From NCBI RefSeq assembly GCF_016424485.1, contig NZ_JAELUP010000103.1, positions 434,001 through 498,000 of the forward strand: 64,000 nt of DNA. Direction: 5' to 3'. Positions 25,880 through 33,851 of this stretch are shown in pieces; the stretch's first letter is position 1, and every line of letters begins with the position of its first letter. This DNA is from Paenibacillus roseus. GTDB taxonomy: Bacteria; Bacillota; Bacilli; Paenibacillales; Paenibacillaceae. Made by a program: the position numbers and the translations under genes. Under the pieces are notes generated by a model, which saw only the letters and a program-made list of their open reading frames with translations, ran no database searches and was not told the DNA's origin.

Positions 25880-26791
25880 ATGGCGTTAAATTTTCATCAG
25901 CTTCACATTTTTTACACGGTGGCGGAAAAGGGCAGTTTCTCTGCAGCAGCCCAGTCGCTGCATATGACGCAACCGGCGGTAACCATGCAGGTGCAGTCGC
26001 TAGAGGACTATTTTGGCACGAAGCTGCTGCTTCGCTCTACCAAAAGGATTGAGCTGACAGAGTCAGGAAGGGCGCTTATGCCGTTTGCCCAACGCAGCAT
26101 AGAACTCATACGGGAGACGGATTCTTCGATGTCCAAGTTTACCAAGCAGCTCAGGGGACGTCTGCAATTGGGCGCGAGCTTGACAATTGGAGAATATATT
26201 CTGCCGCGGCTGCTTGGGCCTTTCGGTCAGGAGTATCCGCAAATCTCCATTAGTATGAAGGTCATGAATACCGCGCAGATTATGGAGGATATTCTCAATC
26301 ATCAGCTTAACTTCGGCTTGATCGAGGCCCCTGTCAATCACCCGGATATGCATATGGAGGCGGTAATGAGCGACGAGCTTTATTTGATCGTACCCGCCGG
26401 TCATCCGCTTGCTGAAGCGGAGACTGTCCAGATCGCCGATGTGCTGGAATATCCCTTTGTGCTCCGGGAGCAAGGCTCGGGAACAAGACTTGTCATGGAA
26501 GAAGAGCTCCGCAGTCGAGACATTGACCCGGCATCGTTAAAAATCGTCATGGAGCTTGGCAGCACGGGGGCTGTCAAATCGGCGGTAGAGGCCGGACTTG
26601 GCGTTTCCTTTGTTTCAGCGTCATCGGTTAAGCATGAAGTTGCGTTGGGACTAATTTCGGTAGTGCCGATTGCCGATGTGCGATTCAAGCGGCAGTTCTA
26701 CTCCATCTATTTGAAATCCGCTCTCCTTCCGATTTCGGCTGTTACCTTTCTGACTTTTCTGAGAGAGAGGGATCTGTTGCAATGGCTATAG
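25880..26791 (+). CDS. LysR-type transcriptional regulator
   Basis: 303 residues. The winged helix MALNFHQLHIFYTVAEKGSF, then SLHMTQPAVTMQVQSLED, is the classic LysR DNA-binding domain. A substrate-binding domain follows from about residue 90 (LQLGASLTIGEYILPRLLG, PFVLREQGSGTR). It is related to the CysL/CbbR group by this latter motif; the effector is unknown. AAGGGGGA supports ATG 25880. Its end overlaps the PHP gene by 10 bases, so both are cotranscribed, which is unusual for a LysR regulator and its possible target. Confidence 0.92.
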   Translation: MALNFHQLHIFYTVAEKGSFSAAAQSLHMTQPAVTMQVQSLEDYFGTKLLLRSTKRIELTESGRALMPFAQRSIELIRETDSSMSKFTKQLRGRLQLGASLTIGEYILPRLLGPFGQEYPQISISMKVMNTAQIMEDILNHQLNFGLIEAPVNHPDMHMEAVMSDELYLIVPAGHPLAEAETVQIADVLEYPFVLREQGSGTRLVMEEELRSRDIDPASLKIVMELGSTGAVKSAVEAGLGVSFVSASSVKHEVALGLISVVPIADVRFKRQFYSIYLKSALLPISAVTFLTFLRERDLLQWL

Positions 26792-27636
26792 ACCGAGCGG
26801 ATTTGCATGCGCATACGACAGTTTCAGATGGAACGAGAACACCGGCCGAGGTCGTGCAGTTGGCAGCGGAGAAGGGACTTGCGGCAGTAGCTATCACGGA
26901 CCATGATACGATGGGCGGCGTGGAGGAAGCGCTGGCTGAAGGAGCAAGATTGAACATTACGGTAGTCCCCGGCATTGAGATCAGCACATCGGCTTCAGGC
27001 AAGGATATCCATATTCTCGGCTATTATGCCGATTGGCGGGATGCGAAATGGCAGCAGCGGCTAGAACTGCTGGGCACAGGACGCGGACGCCGCAACGAAC
27101 AGATCGTGGAAGCTCTGCGGAAGCACGGCATTCCGATTACAATGAATGAGGTTATTGCGGCTGCCGGACGTATGGAAGGACGCAAGAGCATCGGCAGGCC
27201 GCATATTGCCGCGGTACTGGTGGGGAAGGGAGTCGTCTCAACGATTTCTGAAGCGTTCGAGCAATGGATTGGCTCCGGAAAGCCGGGTTACGCCAATCTG
27301 CCCAAAGTATCGCCCTTCGAGGCGGTGGAATGGATTCGTGAAGCGGGCGGTACGAGTGTCATTGCCCATCCGGGCTTGTACCATGACGACAAGCTGGTTG
27401 AAGAGATCATCCTTCACGGGGTGAACGGCATTGAAGTCTTCCATTCCGACCACACCGCAGAGGATGAAGCGCGCTATGCGGCATTGGCAAGGCGCTACGG
27501 TCTGCTGGAGACCGCAGGCTCAGACTATCACGGGGAACGCCAGGGTGTTGTTTTCCATGGGGACCTTGGCAGCCGCACCGTCGATGTGAAGCTGCTGGAG
27601 CAATTGCAGATCGCCAGTCGGACAGATAGCCAATAA
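26782..27636 (+). CDS. PHP-domain phosphoesterase (TrpH/YciV, RNase AM-like)
   Basis: 284 residues. The PHP metal-site motifs are in order: ADLHAHTTVSDGT, AITDHDTMGG, VPGIEIS, IGRPHIA, VIAHPGLY, IEVFHSDHT and AGSDYHG. They supply the His and Asp ligands of a trinuclear metal centre. Family members hydrolyse 3',5'-nucleoside bisphosphate or trim RNA 5' ends. The start lies within the LysR gene and has only a weak GAGAGGGA site, so translation is probably coupled. Confidence 0.92.
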   Translation: MAIDRADLHAHTTVSDGTRTPAEVVQLAAEKGLAAVAITDHDTMGGVEEALAEGARLNITVVPGIEISTSASGKDIHILGYYADWRDAKWQQRLELLGTGRGRRNEQIVEALRKHGIPITMNEVIAAAGRMEGRKSIGRPHIAAVLVGKGVVSTISEAFEQWIGSGKPGYANLPKVSPFEAVEWIREAGGTSVIAHPGLYHDDKLVEEIILHGVNGIEVFHSDHTAEDEARYAALARRYGLLETAGSDYHGERQGVVFHGDLGSRTVDVKLLEQLQIASRTDSQ

Positions 27637-27647
27637 CGGAACTAAGA

Positions 27648-27692
27648 GGCCGGGAGGATCTACCTTTTTATAAGGGGTCCTCCCGGCTTTGT
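27648..27692 (+). terminator. Terminator of the LysR-PHP operon
   Basis: GCCGGGAGGATC and GGTCCTCCCGGC (one mismatch), followed by TTTGTTTG. It is also close to the end of the convergent rqcH. Confidence 0.82.
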
Positions 27693-27721
27693 TTGGCTGC
27701 TGCTTAATGTTGCGGAGCGCC

Positions 27722-29488
27722 TTAGGTTTTGACCTGACAAGGCAGCGCCTTGATCCGCTGTTCATCCGGTGTGATGAACAATGTCTTCTGATGGTCGTAG
27801 GTGACAAAGCCGGGTTTGGCGCCGCTAGGCTTGCGCACGTGACGGATCAGGGTATAATCCACCGGTACCATGCTGGAGGATTTGGCCTGGCTGTAGTAGG
27901 CAGCGAGCATGGCGGCTTCCTCAAGCGTCGGGTCTCCGAAGTTGGTTTCACGAATTACGACATGCGAACCCGGGATATCTTTCGTGTGCAGCCAGGTCTC
28001 GGACGAAGCGGCGAGCCGATTGGTCAAATATTCATTTTGGGTATTATTTTTTCCGACCAGAATCGCAATGCCCTCAGAGGAAGTGTAGTGCAGCAGAGAA
28101 GGTTTGGCGGCTTTTTTCTTCTTGGGTCCCTTGCGGCTGCGCGCTTTCAGATAGCTTTGCTCGACCAGTTCGTCACGAATTTCATCCAGATCGGACAGCG
28201 CCGCGCTCTCAAGCTGCTGGAGCAGGGAGTCGAAATAGACAATATCGTTCTCGGCGCCCTGAATCTGTTCATGAACGGCAACGACGCTATTTTTGCTTTT
28301 GGTATATGTTTTGAAATACCGCTGCGCATTTTCGGAAGGCGTCAACTGAGGATCAAGCGCAACTGTAATAAGCGGCTGCTCCTCCTCGTAGTAATTGATG
28401 ACCTCTACGCTTTTTTGTCCCCGTTCAATCTGGTGCATGCAGGTTGTCAAAAGCTCTCCGAGCACCCTGTATTTATCCGCATCCTTTGCTTCTTCCAGCG
28501 TATTTTTCAGCTTCTCTATTTTTTTCACATTTTTATTTTTTTCGTTTTGCACAAAACGGACAAGATCATTCGCGCGCTGCTTGACGGTATCCCGCTCGGC
28601 CTTGTCTCCGTAAAATGCCTCCAGACATGCGCTGATGGTTTCGTAACTCTGCACCTCGGCAGCGTTCAGATGCGTGAGCGATGTAATGGAAAAATGCGAT
28701 TTCCCTTCCGGGCTGGTAGCGATGACCGGCGTGTAATTGTTGTTCCGTACCTGCTGCATGACCTCGTTGAAGCTAAGCCAGAGCGCGTCAATTCCATGCT
28801 CTTCAGGCTGATTGGCACTCGCAGTTTGTATGCTGCGGTAGGCGATCTCCTTGGCGAGCAGCGGACTGATCCCGCTAAAGGCGTCGACCAGCCGTTTCTC
28901 GGCAGATAAGGGTTCTTCCTTGGCGGCTGCGGAGAGGGCGGCTTCGAATGCGGCCTTATCTGTAATGTACACCGGATCGGCCTTATGCTGCTCAGGCGGG
29001 GCGGTATACTGGCTGCCCGGCATAATAATCCGGTAACTGCTGATAGCTGGCGTTACATGATGGATGCCGTCATGGATGGTCTGGGTAGCGGGATCAAGCA
29101 AAATAATATTGCTGTGGCGTCCCATAATCTCGACCACGATGGTCTTCAAGGATACATCGCCGAGCTCATCCCTCCGTCTGATGGAAAGACGAAGAATCCG
29201 CTCTCGATCGGTCTGCTCGATATTTTCGATAACGCCGCCCTCGCAATACTTGCGAAGCAGCATGCAGAACATCGGGGCTTCCAAGGGATTGGTGAAGCTT
29301 TGCTGTGTCAGATGCGCTCGCGGATAGGTCGGGTTGGCGGACAGCAGCAGCTTGGCTTGACCGCCGTTTCCCCGAATCTGAAGCACCAGATCGCGAGGGT
29401 TGGGCTGATGAATTTTATGAATACGCGCGCCGATGAGCGGCTTCAGCTCTTCGGCTATTGCGCTTGTTACGATGCCGTCAAGGGCCAT
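27722..29488 (-). CDS. rqcH: Ribosome quality control protein RqcH (NFACT family)
   Basis: 588 residues. The N-terminal NFACT-N domain (MALDGIVTSAIAEELKPLIG) contains Asp94-Arg95 in the position of the tRNA-contacting DR pair. A helix-hairpin-helix and long coiled coil follow (about 280-420). The C-terminal NFACT-R domain has ILVGKNNTQNEYLTNRLA and HTKDIPGSHVVIR. RqcH binds stalled 50S subunits and adds C-terminal alanine tails for degradation. It was formerly annotated as a fibronectin-binding protein (YloA). GGAG upstream supports ATG 29488. As in B. subtilis it faces yloB. Confidence 0.95.
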   Translation of the reverse strand: MALDGIVTSAIAEELKPLIGARIHKIHQPNPRDLVLQIRGNGGQAKLLLSANPTYPRAHLTQQSFTNPLEAPMFCMLLRKYCEGGVIENIEQTDRERILRLSIRRRDELGDVSLKTIVVEIMGRHSNIILLDPATQTIHDGIHHVTPAISSYRIIMPGSQYTAPPEQHKADPVYITDKAAFEAALSAAAKEEPLSAEKRLVDAFSGISPLLAKEIAYRSIQTASANQPEEHGIDALWLSFNEVMQQVRNNNYTPVIATSPEGKSHFSITSLTHLNAAEVQSYETISACLEAFYGDKAERDTVKQRANDLVRFVQNEKNKNVKKIEKLKNTLEEAKDADKYRVLGELLTTCMHQIERGQKSVEVINYYEEEQPLITVALDPQLTPSENAQRYFKTYTKSKNSVVAVHEQIQGAENDIVYFDSLLQQLESAALSDLDEIRDELVEQSYLKARSRKGPKKKKAAKPSLLHYTSSEGIAILVGKNNTQNEYLTNRLAASSETWLHTKDIPGSHVVIRETNFGDPTLEEAAMLAAYYSQAKSSSMVPVDYTLIRHVRKPSGAKPGFVTYDHQKTLFITPDEQRIKALPCQVKT

Positions 29489-29749
29489 AGTTTGTGTCTC
29501 CTTCAAAGATCATAGTTGGTATCGGTATAAGGCAGCAGATCAATAAATCCAGTTGCATGGCGGTAAGGCGACCGGAACCGCTCTATCTTCTATCATGCCA
29601 TAGTCAGGACAAAAACTTAAGTCCCTCCCTGGGATATTTTCCAGTTTGTCCGAATACATTTAGGCATAAGGGGCTGTCCGGTCCGTGCCTGCGAATCTGG
29701 AGCGGCCGGGAACGACAAAGGCGGCGTGAAGCGGAGGGAGACTAAAACA

Positions 29750-32527
29750 ATGGAACAGAAACAATGGTACCAGATGGATTCAGGAGAGCTGTCGGAGAAA
29801 CTTGGACTCGTACCTGAGCAGGGTTTGGCCTCAAAGGAAGCGTCGGAGCGGCTAGCCAGGTTTGGCCGCAATGAGTTGTCCGAGGGGAAGCGGATTTCAC
29901 CTCTGGTCCTGCTGCTGAATCAATTCAAAGATTTCATGGTGCTCGTTCTCGTAGGCGCAACTCTAATATCTGGTCTGCTCGGCGAATATTTGGACGCGCT
30001 CACGATAATCGCTATTATTATCATTAATGGGGTGCTTGGATTTATACAGGAATTTCGGGCAGAGCGCTCGCTGCGCGCATTGAAGGAACTGTCGGCGCCC
30101 ACCGCCCATGTCATCCGGGATGGCCAATCGGCAGTTGTCCCGGCCGTGGAACTGGTGCCGGGAGATATCATCGTGCTGGAATCGGGAGACCGGCTGCCGG
30201 CTGATGTACGCTTCCTGGAGACGAACAGCTTCTACGCTGAAGAATCGGCGCTGACCGGAGAATCCGTCCCCGTAGGCAAAGTATCGTCAGCAATCGCAGA
30301 GAGCGATCTGCCGCTCGGCGACCAGCGTAATCTCGGCTTTATGGGGACGATGGTTACCCGGGGCACGGCCAAAGCAGTTGTCGTGCGTACGGGGATGAAT
30401 ACGGAAATGGGCAAAATCGCCGATCTGATCTCGCAGACCGATTCTGTGGAGACGCCGCTGCAGCACCGTCTGGAGCAACTGGGCAAGATTCTGATCGGCG
30501 TTGCAGTCGGCCTGACCATTCTCGTAGTGGTGGCAGGTATTTTGCATGGACAACCCGCATACGGGATGTTCCTTGCAGGGGTCAGTCTTGCCGTAGCTGC
30601 GATTCCGGAGGGATTGCCGGCGATTGTGACCATTGCGCTGGCGCTCGGCGTGCAGCGTATGATCAAACGCAAAGCAATTATACGCAAGCTGCCTTCAGTC
30701 GAAACGCTCGGCTGCGCATCGGTTATTTGCTCGGATAAAACAGGCACGCTGACGCAAAATAAAATGACGGTCACGAAGCTATGGCTTGGCGGCAGATGGC
30801 TGGATGTAAGCGGCGAGGGTTACGAGCCGACCGGGGAAGTCATCGAAGGCGGGGTTGCCGCTGATCTGAAAAACGACCAGCATTTGCGCCGCCTCCTGCA
30901 AGTGGCGGCACTGTGCAACAACGCCTCGTTGTACAAACAGCCTGTGGAGACGGACAAACGGCGCAAAGGCAAAGAAGAAACTGCGGAGGAATGGGTGCTG
31001 CAGGGAGACCCGACGGAAGGAGCGCTTGCCGTGCTGGCGGCCAAGTTGGGCGTATCGGCGAAATCGCTGGAGGGCATCTACAAGCGGGTCAAAGAGCTGC
31101 CGTTTGATTCCGAGCGCAAAAGGATGTCGGTGCTGGTTCACCACCAGGGCGGAAGGCTGCTCTGTACGAAGGGGGCGCCGGATTTACTGCTGGAGCAGTG
31201 CAGCTATATTTTGTGGGACGGCAAGGTTGTGCCGCTGAGCGGGAGCCTTAGGCAAAAGGTAGCCGCTAGCGCCGAGCAGATGGCTGCGGGCGCACTGCGG
31301 GTGCTCGGGATGGCCTACCGTGATCTGCGGCCGCATGACGCTTGCGAGACGGAGCAGGAGACAGAGAGCCGACTGACATTCGTTGGCCTGACCGGGATGA
31401 TTGATCCGCCGCGACGCGAGGTGCGCGACGCGATTGCAACCTGCCGCAGAGCCGGCATCAAGACGGTTATGATTACCGGCGACCATCAGCTGACAGCTGA
31501 AGCGATTGCCGGGCAGCTCGGCATTACACCGCGCGGCGGCAAAACGGTTAACGGCCGGGAACTGGCGGCGATGACGGACGAAGAGCTGGATGGATGCGTG
31601 GAGAATGTCTACGTCTATGCGCGGGTATCGCCCGAACATAAGCTGCGTATCGTCAAAGCGCTGCAGCGCAAAGGACATGTCGTCGCCATGACCGGAGACG
31701 GCGTGAATGATGCCCCTGCAATCAAGGCAGCGGATATCGGCATCTCAATGGGCATTACCGGAACTGATGTTGCCAAGGAAGCGTCTGCGCTTGTGCTGAG
31801 CGATGACAACTTCGCTTCGATTGTGGCGGCGATTGAGGAAGGGCGGAGCATTTATGAAAATATCCGTAAATTTATCCGTTACCTGCTGGCGTCCAATGTC
31901 GGCGAAATTTTGACCATGTTCCTGGCGGTAATGGCCGGATTGCCGCTGCCGCTTGTGCCGATCCAGATTTTGTGGGTCAATCTCGTTACCGACGGCCTGC
32001 CTGCGATGGCGCTTGGCGTGGACCAGTCCGAGAAGGATCTGATGCAGCAGAAGCCGCGCGCCGCGAAGGAAAATATATTTGCCCGCCGGCTCGGCTGGAA
32101 AATTATTAGCCGTGGAATTCTGATCGGCGTTTGCACGCTGGCTGCCTTCTGGATTACGCTGCGTTCGGGAGCAGAGCTGATCGAGGCGCAGACCGTTGCT
32201 TTTGCAACGCTTGTGCTGGCGCAGCTGATTCACGTATTTGACTGCCGCAGCTCCAGGTCGATTTTTCACCGCAATCCCTTCCAGAACCGTTATCTGGTAT
32301 TGGCTGTACTGTCCTCGCTTGTGCTGATGCTGGGCGTTGTGTATATTGAGGCGCTGCAGCCGATCTTCAAGACGGTGCCGCTTGATTTCCGTTCCTGGTG
32401 TCTTGTATTTGTCGCAGCAGGCATTCCGACCTTCGTAATGGGCATCGGCAGCGTGCTAGGCACGCCCGGCGGCAAAAAGACGAAGAAGCGGCTTACCTTG
32501 AGCGGTTCGCATCCTGTCGCAAGATAA
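29750..32527 (+). CDS. yloB: P-type Ca2+-transporting ATPase (YloB, type IIA)
   Basis: 925 residues with the layout of SERCA-like pumps: actuator motif LTGESVPVGK, phosphorylation motif SDKTGTLTQNKMTV, nucleotide-binding VKELPFDSERKRMSVL, hinge MTGDGVNDAPAIKAADIGIS, and the membrane PEGLPAIVTIAL segment that binds Ca2+. About ten membrane helices are present. It exports Ca2+, in Bacillus notably during spore germination and resistance. ATG 29750 follows GGAGGGAG. The next 20 bases reach a GC-rich terminator. Confidence 0.94.
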   Translation: MEQKQWYQMDSGELSEKLGLVPEQGLASKEASERLARFGRNELSEGKRISPLVLLLNQFKDFMVLVLVGATLISGLLGEYLDALTIIAIIIINGVLGFIQEFRAERSLRALKELSAPTAHVIRDGQSAVVPAVELVPGDIIVLESGDRLPADVRFLETNSFYAEESALTGESVPVGKVSSAIAESDLPLGDQRNLGFMGTMVTRGTAKAVVVRTGMNTEMGKIADLISQTDSVETPLQHRLEQLGKILIGVAVGLTILVVVAGILHGQPAYGMFLAGVSLAVAAIPEGLPAIVTIALALGVQRMIKRKAIIRKLPSVETLGCASVICSDKTGTLTQNKMTVTKLWLGGRWLDVSGEGYEPTGEVIEGGVAADLKNDQHLRRLLQVAALCNNASLYKQPVETDKRRKGKEETAEEWVLQGDPTEGALAVLAAKLGVSAKSLEGIYKRVKELPFDSERKRMSVLVHHQGGRLLCTKGAPDLLLEQCSYILWDGKVVPLSGSLRQKVAASAEQMAAGALRVLGMAYRDLRPHDACETEQETESRLTFVGLTGMIDPPRREVRDAIATCRRAGIKTVMITGDHQLTAEAIAGQLGITPRGGKTVNGRELAAMTDEELDGCVENVYVYARVSPEHKLRIVKALQRKGHVVAMTGDGVNDAPAIKAADIGISMGITGTDVAKEASALVLSDDNFASIVAAIEEGRSIYENIRKFIRYLLASNVGEILTMFLAVMAGLPLPLVPIQILWVNLVTDGLPAMALGVDQSEKDLMQQKPRAAKENIFARRLGWKIISRGILIGVCTLAAFWITLRSGAELIEAQTVAFATLVLAQLIHVFDCRSSRSIFHRNPFQNRYLVLAVLSSLVLMLGVVYIEALQPIFKTVPLDFRSWCLVFVAAGIPTFVMGIGSVLGTPGGKKTKKRLTLSGSHPVAR

Positions 32528-32547
32528 TTATAGTCCATAAAGTTTGT

Positions 32548-32592
32548 GCGGCTGCCCGGGGAGACCTCTGGGCGGCCGCTTTGGTGTTTTGG
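32548..32592 (+). terminator. Terminator after yloB
   Basis: GCGGCTGCCC and GGGCGGCCGC form a stem, followed by TTTGGTGTTTT. The T run is interrupted, so strength is uncertain. Confidence 0.65.
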
Positions 32593-32778
32593 CCGGTCAA
32601 CCGCTTCGGTAAGCTTTTGTTTGATACGTGCTTGCAGCCATAGGCTCGGATTTCCCGCGAGTGATTGGAGCAAGTAGCGCAATAGTGCAAATAATGCTAC
32701 AAAATGTGAATTCCGTCCCACGCCCTTTTTCCACTATGCTAATAGCAATAGAGCTACAGGATAAGGGAGTTGTTAGAG

Positions 32779-33609
32779 ATGGAATTTACGAAAATGCACG
32801 GACTTGGAAATGACTTTATCATTGTTTACGGCGAGCAGGAGCTTCCGGGAAATGCAAGCGAACTGGCGGTATCCTTGTGCAATCGCTTCTTCGGAATTGG
32901 AGCGGACGGGCTGGTTTACATTTTGCCGTCGGAGCAGGCTGATTTTCGCATGCGAATTATAAATTCGGACGGCTCGGAGGCCGAGCAGTGCGGCAATGCG
33001 ATCCGCTGCGTGAGCAAATATGTGTACGATAACGGTCTGACGGATGAGAAAGAGATTACCATTGAAACGCTTGGCGCGGGCGTGCAAAAGGTGCAGCTGA
33101 CAGTGGAAGAGGGAAGTGTGGCGCTGGTTCGCGTCGATATGGGCGCGCCTGTACTGGAAGGCTTGAAGGTACCGACGACCATTGAGGCCGAACAGATTGT
33201 CGCTCACCCCATTGAGGTAGACGGCCGCGAATTTTCTTTCACAGCGGTATCGATGGGCAATCCACACTGCGTCATCTATGTAGACAATGCAGCGGAATTC
33301 GATCTGGCGACATGGGGACCGAAGTTGGAGACTCATCCGTTGTTTCCTCGCAAAATCAATGTTGAATTTGTTACGGTCAATTCCCGTACGCATACAGACA
33401 TGCGCGTCTGGGAGCGCGGCGCCGGACCGACGCTTGCCTGCGGCACGGGCGCTTGTGCAACGGTTGTATCCTCGGTGCTTAACGGTTTGACGGACCGCAA
33501 GGCTACGGTATCGCTGAAGGGCGGCGATCTGCTGATCGAGTGGAGTGAGGAAGACAATCATGTCTATATGACGGGTCCGGCAGCAGTCGTCTACCGGGGA
33601 ACCTTGTAA
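32779..33609 (+). CDS. dapF: Diaminopimelate epimerase
   Basis: 276 residues. MHGLGNDFI opens the protein; QCGNAIRC contains the first catalytic Cys and ACGTGACATV the second, the pair that moves the proton at the alpha carbon. It converts LL- to meso-diaminopimelate for lysine and peptidoglycan synthesis. GGGAG at 32765-32769 supports ATG 32779. It is inserted in the yloB-remA interval, a place where B. subtilis has yloC instead. Confidence 0.96.
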   Translation: MEFTKMHGLGNDFIIVYGEQELPGNASELAVSLCNRFFGIGADGLVYILPSEQADFRMRIINSDGSEAEQCGNAIRCVSKYVYDNGLTDEKEITIETLGAGVQKVQLTVEEGSVALVRVDMGAPVLEGLKVPTTIEAEQIVAHPIEVDGREFSFTAVSMGNPHCVIYVDNAAEFDLATWGPKLETHPLFPRKINVEFVTVNSRTHTDMRVWERGAGPTLACGTGACATVVSSVLNGLTDRKATVSLKGGDLLIEWSEEDNHVYMTGPAAVVYRGTL

Positions 33610-33645
33610 TCTTATGAAACATTTCCTGTAAAGGGATAGCCGCAA

Positions 33646-33688
33646 CAATTGTGAAAATGAACACAATTGACCGCAAATCGAGTATAAT
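33646..33688 (+). promoter_or_regulatory. Dyad operator and -10 region upstream of the YitJ-type gene
   Basis: CAATTGTG-AAAATGAA-CACAATTG is a perfect 8+8 dyad at 33646-33669. TATAAT follows at 33683-33688. There is no -35 hexamer at the right distance; the dyad covers where it would be, so a DNA-binding activator or repressor is likely. No S-box or T-box consensus is visible. Confidence 0.6.
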
Positions 33689-33712
33689 AGTTTTATAGAC
33701 TTGCAATAGTCG

Positions 33713-33757
33713 CCGGAAAATCGCTTCCTTTTGAGAGAGGGGGAAGCCGTTTTCCGG
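33713..33757 (+). promoter_or_regulatory. Leader hairpin upstream of the YitJ-type gene
   Basis: CCGGAAAATCGCTTCC and GGAAGCCGTTTTCCGG pair at 14 of 16 positions around a 13-base purine-rich loop. It lies about 25 bases after the -10 and 95 bases before the start codon, with TTTGAATTGT behind it, which is not a proper terminator tail. It may be an mRNA-stability or attenuation element of unknown class. Confidence 0.5.
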
Positions 33758-33851
33758 TTTGAATTGTATTTGCAGTTCTACTGCGGAATGACCGGATGTA
33801 CTGGCTTGTAGCGGGCCCGGGAATTTACGCTTGTGGAGGTGGAGAGTTTCG

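Noticed and set aside
27689..28909. A 406-codon frame antisense to rqcH
   Set aside because: RqcH is intact on the minus strand; the plus frame has no start signal or recognisable domain.
33610..33851. A possible SAM (S-box) riboswitch or T-box upstream of the YitJ-type gene
   Set aside because: I found neither the conserved S-box core nor the T-box motif. Only a dyad and a simple hairpin are present.
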